Below are positions 1-13,122 of a DNA stretch of 64,000 bases, piece after piece (the first letter of the stretch is position 1; each line of letters starts with the position of its first letter). A program made the translations under genes and the position numbers. The notes under the pieces were generated by a model. It ran no database searches. It worked only from the letters and a program-made list of their open reading frames with translations, and was not told the origin of the DNA. Source of the stretch: Neocallimastix lanati (nom. inval.) (lineage: Eukaryota > Neocallimastigomycota > Neocallimastigomycetes > Neocallimastigales > Neocallimastigaceae); NCBI GenBank assembly GCA_016946835.1, contig JACVTC010000030.1:175001-239000 (forward strand), given 5' to 3'.

Positions 1-921
1 AAAAAATTGACATCAATGCAAAATCAGCAAGTTAAAAAAAAAAAAAAACTTTTTTATAACACTTTTAATAAATCTGAAAAACCAATGGAATTAGTTCACA
101 TCGATGTTGTAGGAAAAATTAAAAAATTCTTTTAACGATTTCAACAACTACATCACTTTTCTTGATGATTTTTTCCAAAAAATGTTGGGATTTTCTTATT
201 AAAAAATAAATCAGATGTTCCTGATACTTTTATTAAATTTTATAACTTTATTTCTAATGCTACTCCTTTCAAAATTATTAATATTACATCTGATCGTGGA
301 ACAGAAATTCATTAATAAGAATTTAATTAAATTTACGGAATCTAAAGGTATTAATTTTATTCATTCTACTCCAGGAAAAATCCTCAGTAAAATGGTCGTG
401 TTGAACGCTTAAACCAAACTTTAAACAATTTTGCAACGACTTTATTGAATTCTACTAAACTTCCTCTCAAATTCTGGGATTCCGCTATTTTATGCGCTAC
501 TTATTTGTATAATATTAACGCTCATCAGTGTATTGAACATAAAATTTCTAATGAATTATTTTTCAACAAACCCGTTGATATTGCACATCTTAAAAGTTTT
601 TTTTGGTTGTAAAGCCTTCTTTTTTATAATAATCATAAATCCAATAAATTTGAAAACAATTCTAAACCTGGTATTATCCTTGGTTATGTAAGTGATTCTC
701 TTGGTCATAAAATTTTAGATTATTATAATAATTCTATTATTACCGCCAGAGATGTTTATTTTTTTTTAGAAGAAATGCCGGGTACTATTAATACTACTTT
801 CTTTTGCAATAAATATATTGACCCTATTATTGATTTCATAATAACTGAGGGGAAAGTAAATAATAAAATAATAACTTACATGAACAGTAATAACAATAAT
901 AATAATAATAATAATAATAAT

Positions 922-957
<36 letters not shown>

Positions 958-1331
958 TATAATAATAATAATTCAAACAATAATAATGATACAAATAATA
1001 ATTCTTTTAATAACAATCAAAACATCAATACTAACTTAAATAAAAGTAGTTTAATTGACAATAATAACCTAAATAATAATAATTTAAACAATAATGATAA
1101 CAATAAAAATAGTTTAAATAATAAAAGATCTCTTGAAGAAGAAAGTGAAATATAATAGTGATTCAGATAATGAACCATTAAATTTAAGAAAATTCAAAAA
1201 ATAAAAATAACAAACGACACAAAGTTATGAACATTATTACGAACGATCCAAACACATACGAACAAGCCATCATTTCAGAAGACAACACATATTATAATAT
1301 TTAAAAAAGTAATAATTAACAAATCAATATG

Positions 1332-1367
<36 letters not shown>

Positions 1368-1821
1368 AGATTCATTGGATATTCTGATTCAGATTTTACA
1401 AGTGATGAAAAAACAAGAAGATCTACTAGCGGTTTTATTTTCTTACTTGGTGACAGTCCAATTTCATGGAAATCTCAACAAGAAAAAAAGCGTAACTCTA
1501 TCCACTGCAGAAGTTGAATTTGTAAGTTTGACTGAATGTGCCAAACAATGTATTTATTTTAAAAAAAAAAAAAAATTAAAAAGAAAAATTTAATAAAGAA
1601 ATAAAAAAATTAAAATTATGGTAGATAATAAAGCTTGTATAGCAATAGCTCAAGATACAAATTCAAAAGGCCGATGTAAACATATAGATACTAGATATAA
1701 ATTTATAACAATAATATTATAATAGAATATATTAACACAGAAAATATATTAGCCGATCCTCTAACAAAAAGTATTACAGGTATAAAAATAAATCGTTTTA
1801 TAAATTTAATTTTTACAGATT

Positions 1822-1830
<9 letters not shown>
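1..1830 (+). mobile_element. Ty1/copia LTR retrotransposon, broken relic
   Basis: Fossil Ty1/copia-type pol remnant on the plus strand. Parts recognised from short translated blocks are: an integrase-core-like part at about 60-760 (a block reading VHIDVVGK and a later block typical of the copia integrase/GAG-pol junction); an Asn-rich linker at about 880-1150 coded by AAT repeats; and a copia-type RNase H part at about 1370-1800 (LSTAEVEF and the C-terminal HIDTRYKF). The element's 5' part lies outside the window, and I found no convincing LTR or target-site duplication at the right-hand end. It is broken, with roughly ten or more breaks, so it looks old and inactive. The Asn-rich linker is in keeping with the base bias of the host genome. 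Confidence 0.8.
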
Positions 1831-1858
<28 letters not shown>

Positions 1859-2780
1859 TATTATTATTATTTTTTCATTATTTGTATATATAGTTAAAAA
1901 AAAATTATTATTTCATTATTTGTATATATAGTTATGTACATTAAGATATTATAAAGTATATTAATGATATAATATATGTAATAGATTAAATATTGAATTA
2001 ATGTATAATATTAAATAATTGAGTCTTTTTATTATAAAATATAAAATAATAATTATTAAATAAATAAATAAATATATAATAATATAAATATTGTGTGTGT
2101 GTATACCACATTCTGTGTGACTCCTTAATAATATATTATCTATACATATCAAAAACTATTTAAATAAAAGCCTTATATAGTTTAATTTATTAATCAGAAA
2201 TAAATATGTTAAATATGGAATTTATTTTATCAATATTAGTGTCATGTAAATAAGTATATAATTTTAATAAAAAATGAATATTCAATAAGAATTTCAGCTA
2301 ATTATTTTTATTATTATTATTCTTTTTATTATTATTATTAATTAAATATTATGTTAGCTAACATCTTAAGAATATTATTAGTATTAACCATCAATCGAAA
2401 TTATGGGAAGAAGAAGAAGAAGAAGAAGAAGAAGAAAAATAAAAAATAAAAAATAAAAAATAAAAAAAAGATTATTATTATTATTTATTTATTAAAACAT
2501 TGAGACATATTTTCATTTTCTTAATTATTTTTACAGTCATAGTTATAGTCTAATTCTAAAAGAAAATTTAATAATTGATTTAATATTATAAAAAAAAAAT
2601 TTTTTTTATTTTAAATATCTATATCAATTTGTTTTCCTTTATTTAATTTATAAATAATCCATATAAGATTTCTCTTTTTTGTTAGTAAAGAAACATAAGA
2701 AATTAGTATTATTCATTTTTCTTACAATAGGAAGTTTTTTACCAAAAACTGTAGTAAAATTTTACAATACTTTTATCATC

Positions 2781-2909
2781 ATAAAAATTGGAATGATAAA
2801 ATAAAAAAAAAATAAATGATTTATAGTAGGTGTAATTATTATGATGATAAAGTATTACACCTACTATAAATCATTTACTTTTTTTTTATTTTATCATTCC
2901 AATTTTTAT
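2781..2909. repeat. 56-bp near-perfect inverted repeat (fold-back)
   Basis: The left arm at 2781-2836 and the right arm at 2854-2909 are reverse complements over 56 bp with one mismatch, around a 17-bp spacer. The arms include the less biased stretch TTTATAGTAGGTGTAAT, so this is not a simple A/T artefact. The spacer itself resembles the reverse complement of the sequence just left of the left arm (about 2767-2783), which is the layout expected from a template-switch or fold-back copying event. It could alternatively be a short non-autonomous hairpin element. Confidence 0.85.
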
Positions 2910-3253
2910 TCTTAATGATAAATTTATTATTACTTTTTATAAGAAAACACAATTTTAACTTTGAAGTAATTTTTACCCATATATATAATATAAATATGAA
3001 TAAAAATTATCACTCTGTTATGGAAAAAAAAAAATTTATAAAATTTAAAAAAAAAAATAATGAATAATAAAGAATAACTAAATCATTATTAAATATAGTG
3101 ATTGTAACAAATATTTATTGTTAATATTATTTCTATATAGGTATATAGATAAGAAACAACTTCTTCTTAGTTATGGGTTTTTTTAAAATGGATACTCCAT
3201 TTTAATATTTAAAATAAAGTTAATATATATATAGTTTTAATTCTATTAGTTTA

Positions 3254-3257
3254 TGAA

Positions 3258-3325
<68 letters not shown>

Positions 3326-3372
3326 ATGTAAATAAACAAATAAATAAATAAATAAATAAATAAATAAACAAA

Positions 3373-3412
<40 letters not shown>

Positions 3413-3432
3413 ATGTAAATAAATAAATAATT
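3254..3432. repeat. (AAAT)n microsatellite, two blocks
   Basis: Two runs of the tetramer AAAT (about 3254-3323 and 3334-3410, with a tail to 3432) are separated by AATATGTAAATAAAC-like variants. The variant AATATGTAAATAAA recurs at the end of both runs, so the whole block looks like a segmental duplication of one array. Confidence 0.85.
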
Positions 3433-4329
3433 AATTAAAACAATACCTTTAAATCTTTTTTATTAATAATAAAGCCTTTTCCATTTATGTATAAGATTAT
3501 TTATTATAAATTTTGAAAAGGTTTGAATCAAAAATTGGTAATTTTAATTAATTTATTAATTTAATTATAATAAATTAAAAAAATATTTATGTGTATTTTA
3601 TATTAAAAAAATATTTTTTTGATAATATGAAATTTAATGTTACACAAATTTGCACAATTACATTTTATGATTATTAAGTGTATGTATATAACTAATATAA
3701 TACAAAATTTAATTTATCACCATATATTACTATATATTGCATTATATACCAGATTTATCCCAACTTTTGTGTTATATAATTATTATTTAATTAATAATAT
3801 AATAAGATTTTTAATAAATTATAGACTTTCCATTTTGTATTCCCTTTAATTAAATTTATTATTTATATATTAAATTGTATAATAAATAAATAAATAAATT
3901 AATTAATAAAATAATAAATTAATAAATAAATAAATATTAATTTCTAGTAATAAATAAATGAATAAATAAATATTAATCATAGTAAATCAATAATATTTAG
4001 AATTAGTAATAATTAAAATTAAATAAATAAAAAGTTAATAAATTAATATTATTAATAAGAAATTGCAATTACTAATAAATCAATAGTTATTATACATAAA
4101 TCATATAATAGTTAATTAATTACTAATAAATAATAAATAATGGTTGATATCTCATAAGTTACTAATTTTTAATTATTAAGATTTTTTTTTATATAGGTAT
4201 TAAGTACATAAGATATTTATAGTGGAATAACTTCCACTAAAACTAATTGTAAATAAAAAATATTTAATAAATAATAAATATTATTAAGAAAAATAAATGA
4301 TAAGTCATATATCATAAATATTAAATAAT

Positions 4330-4545
4330 TGAATAATTAATAAATAAATAATAAAATAATAAATAAATAATAAAATAATAAATAAATAATAAAATAATAA
4401 ATAAATAATAAAATAATAAATAAATAATAAAATAATTATATAATAATAAATAATAAATAATTGAATAATAAATAATAAATAATTGAATAATAAATAATAA
4501 ATAATAAATAATAATTATTAATAAATACTAAATAAGTAATAAATA
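4330..4545. repeat. TAAATAA heptamer array (plus orientation)
   Basis: Repeats of TAAATAA and an interspersed TTGAATAATAAATAA variant. The same unit and the same variant occur in reverse orientation at 6061-6307 and again in this orientation at 6949-7384. Confidence 0.8.
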
Positions 4546-4704
4546 AATAAATAAAAAAAAAAAAATTAAATAGTCGAGCTATTTTATATTAAATTTATTG
4601 AATTATTGATACTGTCAATGGTGTCCTTACTATACGATTTTTTAATATTTATGATATTTTTTTTTTTTCTTTTATTATTTTTAATTTTATTTTTAATATA
4701 TATA

Positions 4705-4834
4705 TTTTTATATTTATAATTTATATTTTATTTTTGTAAATATATTTCATTTTTATATTTCATTTTTATATTTATAATTTATATTTTATTTTTGTAAATA
4801 TATTTCATTTTTATATTTCATTTTTATATTTATG
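4705..4834. repeat. 58-bp tandem duplication
   Basis: A unit of about 58 bp, beginning TTTTTATATTTATAATTTAT and containing TTTTGTAAATATATTTCA, is present twice in direct tandem plus a short third start. The copies are essentially identical, which suggests a recent event. Confidence 0.75.
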
Positions 4835-6060
4835 TTTTTCATTTGATTATAATAATAATAATTATATTGGATATCTCTTTCTAATATTATAATAATATAT
4901 CTTTAATTTTTTATGATTTTATTTTTTATAAGATATATAAAATTTTTTTAATATATATTTATGTTATTTTTATTACTGATAATAATATTATTTAGTATCA
5001 TATATATATTAATATTAATTTATTATAATAATAAGTCTCATAATATTTTAGTTTATTATAATTAATTCCTAATTATCAAATTATAATTATTTTTTCTTAA
5101 TTACGATTTATTAAATTTATTGCTATATTTTTTATTTTTATGTTAAAATATCTATATATATTATATATTACTATTTTATATATGTAATCATGATATTATG
5201 GTGATATAGTATTATTTCTTTTCTTTAGCATTTTATTACTATGATACTATAATTAATCAATGGAGATAATTAATTAAGCAAAAATGAATCATGGAAAAAC
5301 AAATGAAATAAAAAAAAAAAAAACAATTTATCAATAAATAAATAAAAAGAAATACATTTGTAAGATGACTAAATAAAATATAAAAAAAAATAAAAATATA
5401 AAAAAAAAATAAAAATATAAAAAAAATAAAAATATAAAAAAAAAAATAAAATTATAAAAAAAATAAAAATAAAAAAAAAAAATAAAATTATAAAAAAAAT
5501 AAAAATAAAAAAAAAAGAGTTAAAAGGAAAACTTTTAAGTTAAAACCTTATATCAAGATGTGACACCTTCAACTAAAGAAAAAATAAAATAAAAATAAAA
5601 TAAATTTAATTATCATTAAATAATTTGATATTTTAGGATTTTCCTTTTTTTAACAAAATAAAAAATAAATATTAAATTTAATATAAAATAAAGTTTAATA
5701 TAAAATAAAATATAATATAAAATAAAATTTAATATAAAATAAAATTAACATATTAATAAATAAAAAGTTTAAATATTATAAAATAAAGAAAAATCTTATT
5801 TAATATAAAATTTAATTAATATTACTTTATTTATATTTTATATTTTATTTTATTTTTTTAATTAATGAGTTGAAAAGAAACATTTATTGAAAATATATTA
5901 ACTGAACATATTGAATATAAATAAAATATTTTTATGATATTATATATAATATATTAATATAATATAAAAGTAATTTAAACATAATATATAGAATAATCTT
6001 TATATTGTTTAATATATGAACATTTCAATTAAATAATATAATTAGTTTTCAATTATTTAA

Positions 6061-6307
6061 ATATTTATTATTTATTATTTATTATTTATAATTCAATTAT
6101 TTATTATTTATTATTTATAAATCAATTATTTATTATTTATTATTTATTATTTATTATTTATTATTTATTATTTATTATTTATTATTTATTATTTATTATT
6201 TATTATTTATTATTTATTATTTATTATTTACTATTTATTATTTACTATTTATTATTTAATTATTATTTATTATTTATTATTTATTATTTATTATTTATTA
6301 TTTATTA
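6061..6307. repeat. TTATTTA heptamer array (minus orientation)
   Basis: About 35 copies of the heptamer TTATTTA, with AATTCAATTATTTATT variants at the left end. This is the reverse complement of the array at 6949-7384, so the two form a large imperfect inverted repeat around about 640 bp. Confidence 0.85.
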
Positions 6308-6948
6308 ATTTAACAAGCAATGGTTCTTCAATAAAAATTACATATAATGTTTATAAAAATCGAATGTTTTTTTCTTTTTTCTTATATATATATATTTATT
6401 TCTTTCATTTTTTATATAGAAACGATCAAATTAAAACTTTATAATAAAATATCCATGAAAATGTATTTTTATTTATTTATTTATTAATAAACGGAGCATT
6501 TTGTAGCAAGTCTTAATTAAGTTAAAGGTGTTTTTTTTTTTTTTTTTTTTTTTCTTTTTACTTTTTTTACTTTTTTTTAAATAATATATTATATATAATG
6601 CTTAAAGAAATATATAAATTTATTAAAAAAGAAAAAAATTTTTTAATTATAAATTATATATATATATATATATATATAACGATTGAATTATGGGTTTCAA
6701 AGAATTAAAAAGAATTGTATGAATAAAGTATATATCGATTAAAAAACCATAAAGTTTTCAAATAATAAAATTTTATAGAAAAAGAATATTTCGAAACCAT
6801 TATACTGATTCTATTAATGATTACTATTTAATATTATAATAGTGTTACAATTATCAGCATTATTTCCATTATCAATTTTATCTCAATTTTCCACTTTTTA
6901 TCTTTTTATTACTTTTAAAGGCCATTCATTTGACATTAACAGAAAATT

Positions 6949-7384
6949 TATAATAAATAATAAATAATAAATAATAAATAATAAATAATTGAATAATAAA
7001 TAATTGAATAATAAATAATTGAATAATAAATAATTAATAATATATAATAAATAATAATAATAAATAATAAATAATAAATAATAAATAATAAATAATAAAT
7101 AATAATAATAAATAATTAATAATATATAATAAATAATAATAATAAATAATAAATAATAAATAAATAAAAAATAAATAATAAAAAATTAATAATAAATAAT
7201 AAATAATAAATAATAAATAAATAAATAATAAATAATAAATAATAAATAATAAATAATAAATAATAAATAATAAATAATAAATAATAAATAATAAATAATT
7301 AATAATAAATAATAAATAATAAATAATAAATAATAAAATAATAAATAATTAATAATAAATAATAAATAATAATTATTAATAAAT
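6949..7384. repeat. TAAATAA heptamer array (plus orientation)
   Basis: About 430 bp of TAAATAA heptamers, with AATTGAATAATAAATAA and AATTAATAATATATAATAAAT variants repeated several times. The variants recur as higher-order units. Confidence 0.85.
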
Positions 7385-7403
7385 AATATATAAGTAATAA
7401 AGT

Positions 7404-7434
<31 letters not shown>

Positions 7435-8295
7435 TGGTGATTATTGGTAATCCAATAAATTTGTTTTTATTGAATTCCTTTATTTTGTGTGTAATTTAGT
7501 TTATAATTTAATATATGAATCTTATCTAAACATATATATTGTATATATTAAATAAAAAAATTAATATTCTATTAAGTCAATTATTATAAATTAAAGTTTT
7601 TTAGTACTATTTTGTAATATTTCATTTTTATTCGTTTGGAATGATAATAATGATTATTTATTAATTTATCTTATAAAAAAAGTAGATATGAAAAAAAAAC
7701 AGAATAGAAAATAAAAATATATATATAAATATATATTCTTCTTTCCAAAAGGACTTTTTAAACTTTTTAAAAAAAAAAGAAATTATTTTTTTTTTTAAAA
7801 ACGAAAATTTATTGAAGTTTTTATAAAAAAAAAAAAAAAAAAAAAATAATAATAATAATAATAATAGAAAAATAAAAATTTTAATAGAATAAATAATTAA
7901 TAGAATAATATTAATTATATTATATTATTATTATTGTTATTACAATCTAATGAATTAAAAAAGAAAATTATTTTTATTATTTTTCATGTAATAATTAGAA
8001 AGTAATAACAATATAATAAAAAAAATAATATACAAAATATAAAATAATTTTCAGAAATAATATTTAAAATATAAAAGATATTTTCAAATAAAAAAAGCAA
8101 AACAAAAACTATTTATTAATATAGAAAATGTAATATATTATATTTTTAAATATTAAATATTATATAAAAAAATTAAAAGAATAAAAGTGTTTCAATTTAT
8201 TAATTTTATTTTTACCTTATAATATAAAATAAATAAAATATTTTTTATTTATTTTTTTTTTAAAAAAAAGTAATTTATTAAATAATAATATAAAA

Positions 8296-11200
8296 ATGGA
8301 ACAATTCAATTATAGACAAGAAGAAGAATTCGGTGTTACATATAATGAATATGGTAAAGAATATTTAGGTAATCAAAGCTCAAATATTAGCGGCGAAGAT
8401 CAACAACTAATTAGTCATATAAAAAATAATGAAAGTAATGAAAGTAATGAAAGTAATGAAGATGTAAAGCTTAAAAGAACTTCTACTAGGAATTCTGTTG
8501 TTCCACCACCTGGTAAAGTTTGTTTTTGTTTTTATATATATTATTGTATATTTTTATTTTTCGAAAAATATATACGTATTAAATTCATTAAATTAATTAG
8601 TATGGAAATTTAAATGGACATAAATATTATTGAATTTGAAAATATTTCATAATTAATTAAATAAAAATTAAAATTTAATATATATTTATAATTTATTTAT
8701 TAAATATTATATATATTTATTCAGAGGATCGACGTAAGAGTTATCAAGTTAGAGCAATGGTAAGATAAAAATTGAACTAAAATATTAATGTAAAAAAATT
8801 GGAAAGAATATATACAGGAGATAAGACTAATATAATCATATATTAATAAAAATAGTTTAGAAAAACATTATCTTATCAAAAAAGACAAATCGGTGCAAAT
8901 CTTTGTAAGTACCAAAAAATTTAAAAAATTTAAAAATAATTATTATTAATTATTAAATTTTTAATTAATGAAATTTCTTTTATTTATATATTTAAAATGT
9001 ATAAATTGAATTTATTTTATATATTCTTTAATTAATAAACGTAATATTTTATGACAATATAAGGCTGTGTTGCGTAAGATTAAAATAATATTTGTTTTCA
9101 TATGAATTTTTATAAATATTTTTTTTTAAAAAAAAAAAATATTAATAACAATTATAAAATTATAATAAAATTTTAAATTTAATAAAATTTTTTAAATTTA
9201 TTTTTTTTAATTTAATGTATATTTATTATTTAAAATATATAATTAAATTAAAATTAGTATATGTCCAACCACAATGATTATTATCGCTGTTCTCTTGAGT
9301 TTGTTAGTAGATAATTTAGTTTCAACTGCTGGAGACGAAAAAGTATATGAATATTGTACTAACGAATTTAATGGAACTTATTTCTTACCATATGTTCCAG
9401 GTGATTTTATAAAGAATGGTACAAAAAATGTACATTTAGCTCATTATACTAGTACTGGTGATTATTGTTCTTATTGGTATGGTACTAATGATCATTTTAA
9501 ATCTTATCCATATGATAACATTCTTAAAGAAGATAAGGATAGAAAAAAGAATTTAAATCATGATACTCTTTTCTTACCACTTATGGATAGTGAAGGTGAA
9601 TATGGTAATTATGAATACCTTTTAAAGATGTTAGGGTTAGATTTAAAGGAAATGTCAGAAGATGCAGTTGCCAATTATATAAATGGTGACTACAATATGA
9701 CTCAAGTTATGATTGATGGTGTAAATGAAGCTATGCAACAGTATACTGAACAAATGTCTAGTCAATTAAGTGGTGTTATGAATGGATTTGGTAATATGGC
9801 TAATATACCATCAGGTATGCCTATTGGTATACCTACTGGAATAGGAGGCTTTCCAACAGATGGAATGGGATCAATTCCAACTGGAGCAGTAACAGGAATA
9901 GGATCACTACCAACAGGATTATTACCTACTAATATTCCAACTAAAATTCCAACTAAGATCCCAACTAATATACCAACTAATATACCAAATGATATATCAG
10001 ATCTTCCAATAAGCAAAAAAACCAATGAACGTCCAACACCAACCTCTAATTCAAAACCAACAAGTAATAATGAACCAAAGAATACTTCTATTCCAAACAG
10101 GACAACAAAAAAAATCAACCCAACTCCTTCAAAATCTGATGAAAAGGATACAACTGAAGCTAAACCAACTTCATCTAGTAAACTTAGAAAAAGATATATT
10201 GAAGCTGATGAATCCAAATCAAAATTTGATCAAGCTATGATTTATCATCTTACTAATAATATGCAACGTCCTTGGGCATTTATTGCTGTTAATAGAAATA
10301 TTACTGAACAAGAACTTATTGGTAAATTTGAACAAGGAGGTTCAAATATGACTATCATTGATGTTAGAGATGATGAAATTAAATTAGAAAATAAAAGTTA
10401 CTTAAATAGCACAGAAGTTCGTTATGTATTAAACTTTGATGAATTAATTAATACCAAGAAACCTCAACTTTCTTTTGAAAGAATGCCATATTATGAAATT
10501 TATGAAGTTGATAATGATACACATGTTGATTCTATTATTTTTGATAGAATGAAAATGTAAGTATTTTCTTATTAATTTAATATTTTTATTATATATATAT
10601 ATATGTAAAATTAAGATAAATATTAATTTATAAATTTATATATACATATATATATATACATACTTATATACGTATATACATATATATATACATACTTATA
10701 TACGTATATACATATATATATACATACTTATATACGTATATACATATATATATACATATATACATATATATTATATATATAATTAAAAAAAAAAAAAAAA
10801 AAATCAAACGATTAATCAAATGTTCAATTTTAAAATTATAAAATTAACTATTTAATAAATATTTTACATTTTTTATTTAAAAAAAAATAATTTGTTCTCA
10901 ATATAAATCTTTTTAGTCTTAATAAAATTTTAACAAATACAACCTTTGATGATTATACCGCGGAAGAAAAGAAACAAATTAATATTACCGATTTTGCTGA
11001 TACTGATGATGCTATTAAAAGAAGTGTAGATTATATGCCATATGCTGCTTTATACTTTGAAAAGCTTGATGAGGAAAAATTAAAGTATGATGTAACTATA
11101 TCAGTAGGTGAATATAAAAGATTATCCAATCTTTACCAATGTCAATTCTGTAGTGTTACCCCATACATGTCTTTTCCAGATTCTGAAAAAAGATTGGTAT

Positions 11201-13122
11201 ATTTCGTATCCGAACTTAACAATTTAATTGCTCGTAAAACTTCTAAGAATACTGTTAAGATTACTCAAGGTTATAGAGCATTCCCAGAAGTTAAAGTTGT
11301 AAAAGGATTTGATTTCGATATAGCTGATGTTATCGGTACTGCATTATTCCCATGGGGTATTAGTTTCTTAATTCCTATTTTTGTTATTGGTTTAGTTAAA
11401 GATAAGGAAGAAAGATACTTAGTAATGATGAAGATGAACGGTATGAAATCAAGAACTTATTATATTTCGGTATATATTACCAATTTAATATTAAGTATTA
11501 TATCTATGCTATGTTTTAATGTTGTTGGTTATATTTCTGGATTAAAATTCTTTGTAAGAACGGAATGGACCTTATTACTCCTTGAATTCTTTGTATGGGC
11601 AAATGTTCAAGTAGTTCTTTCTTTCCTTTTATCTTTCTTCTTTAAAAAGAATGGTTCTGCTTTAGTAGGTTCATTCTTGGTAGTATTAATTAGTATTATT
11701 TTAGCTCTTAGTTTATTTAGTTTATTTGCTGATAATTCGTTTTATTACTATTGGGCTCCATTTGCTTTCTATCATATCTTAATATTACTTAATGTTTCCG
11801 CATTAGATTCAGAACATCCAGCTTACGCTCTTAAGGATTTAGTTCCAGGAGATAAAGTTTATGAACCCACTAAATATTTAATTATTGATTTTATTATTTT
11901 ATTCATTCTTGTTTTATATATTGGCGCTGTAATGCCACAAGAGTATGGTTCCCATCAACCATGGCATTTAAATATTTTTGGTAGAATTAAGAGATTATTC
12001 AACAGAAAAAATAATGAATTTGATTCACTTGAAGCTAGTGCTACTAATCCATTCTATACCGATAAGGAAGCAGAAAGTGCTAAGGTTTTAGAAGATGATG
12101 ATGTTAAAGCCGAAAGAGAACGTATTTTAAGTGGACATTATGATCGTAGTTCACCATTAGTTATTAAAAATTTAAGAAAGGAATATAAACCAAGAGAAAG
12201 AGGAGGTGAACCACATGTTGCTGTTCACAGTGTCACATTTGGTGTGGAAGAAAATGTTGTATTTGGTTTATTGGGTCCAAATGGTGCTGGTAAGACTACC
12301 TTAATTCATTCTTTAATTGGTGTATACACCCCAACTGCTGGTTACGCAAAGTTATCCGGTTATAATATCAAAACTGATATGGATCAAGTATATAAACGTA
12401 TTGGTATCTGTCCACAACATGATATTCTTTGGGGTGAATTAACCGTTGAGGAACATCTCTTATTCTATGCTAGATTAAAGGGTATTCCAAGAAAACAAGA
12501 AAAGGATGCCATTAACGAAAGTTTAAATAATGTAGGTTTAGAAAACTTTAGAAATAGACTTATTAAGGGTTTAAGTGGTGGTGAAAGACGTCGTGTTAGT
12601 ATTGCTATTGCCCTTGTCGGTAATCCAAGATTAGTATTCCTTGATGAACCAACTACTGGTCTTGACCCAGATGTAAGAAGATTAATTTGGAGTATTATTA
12701 ATGACGTTAGTCAAGGTAGAACTATTGTAATTACAACTCACTCTATGGAAGAAGCTGAAGTATTGTGTCATCGTATCGGTATTATGTCTCATGGTACACT
12801 TCGTTGTTGTGCTACCCCATTACGTCTTAAGGAATTATATGGTTCCGGTTTCAGATTATCCTATAGTAATAATCCTGAAAAGTATAAGGAATTAAAAGAA
12901 TACATTCATAGTATTCTTCCATCTAAAACTAAAGCTATTCGTGATTTAGCTTCCAATAGTATCTATGAATTTATTCCTACTCAAGGTTTAATTTCTGGTT
13001 TATTTAAAACTATAGATGAAAACAAAGAAAAGTATGGTATTATTGATTGGGGTATTTCACAATCCTCATTAGAAGAAGTTTTCCTTAGTATTATTTCTGA
13101 AGATGACGCTAATGCTTTCTAA
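8296..13122 (+). CDS. ABC transporter, class A half-size, 6 exons
   Basis: Exons 8296-8512, 8725-8759, 8856-8904, 9064-9073, 9258-10556 and 10917-13122 join in frame to 1271 aa. The product is a class-A half ABC transporter, a membrane ATPase of the ABCA lipid-transporter family; its substrate cannot be read from sequence. The N-terminus is cytosolic with NES repeats, followed by [17 protein letters not shown] leading into membrane helix 1 (about residues 100-124). A large luminal/extracellular loop holds several Asn glycosylation sequons and a Pro/Thr-rich insertion (about 278-413, [10 protein letters not shown] repeats). A cluster of about six membrane helices spans 675-880, with the ABCA-like [15 protein letters not shown] segment. 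The single ATPase domain has Walker [10 protein letters not shown] at 990, signature [10 protein letters not shown] at 1089, Walker [13 protein letters not shown] at 1109 and the H-loop His near 1145. All catalytic motifs are intact. A decayed paralogue lies at 19330-23341. Confidence 0.93.
9064..9073 (+). other. 10-nt micro-exon of the ABC transporter gene
   Basis: GCTGTGTTGC is flanked by AG on the left and GTAAG on the right. Joining exon 3 (phase 1 end) through these 10 nt to the exon at 9258 gives [15 protein letters not shown], a smooth first membrane helix; skipping it breaks the frame. The decayed paralogue has the same arrangement (AG, ATTGTGTCAG, GTAATG, at about 19510-19519) at the same place, which is independent support. 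Confidence 0.85.
10620..10765. repeat. Minisatellite in ABC transporter intron 5
   Basis: About three to four copies of a unit of roughly 42 bp containing ACATACTTATATACGTATAT. It lies wholly within the last intron (10557-10916) and is built of alternating purine-pyrimidine sequence. Confidence 0.8.

Larger units (their letters stand above)
1831..8295. other. Gene-free AT-rich intergenic stretch
   Basis: I see no coding exon here on either strand; short open frames such as those near 1961-2152 and 3637-3849 are A/T low-complexity. The stretch holds homopolymers, (GAA)n near 2405-2440, (AAAT)n and heptamer arrays, a 58-bp tandem duplication and a 56-bp inverted repeat, the main ones listed separately. 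The promoter and 5' untranslated region of the ABC transporter gene must lie in the last few hundred bases, but no motif stands out from the A/T background. Confidence 0.7.

Noticed and set aside
775-1155. Asn-rich frame as a separate gene
   Set aside because: It sits between copia integrase and RNase H blocks in the same orientation and is the linker of that relic.
2401-7400. Regular repeats as a CRISPR-like array
   Set aside because: The repeats are contiguous A/T microsatellites without unique spacers, in a eukaryotic context.
9762-10217. 151-codon minus-strand frame with [11 protein letters not shown] repeats
   Set aside because: Shadow of the Pro/Thr repeat on the coding strand of the ABC transporter.
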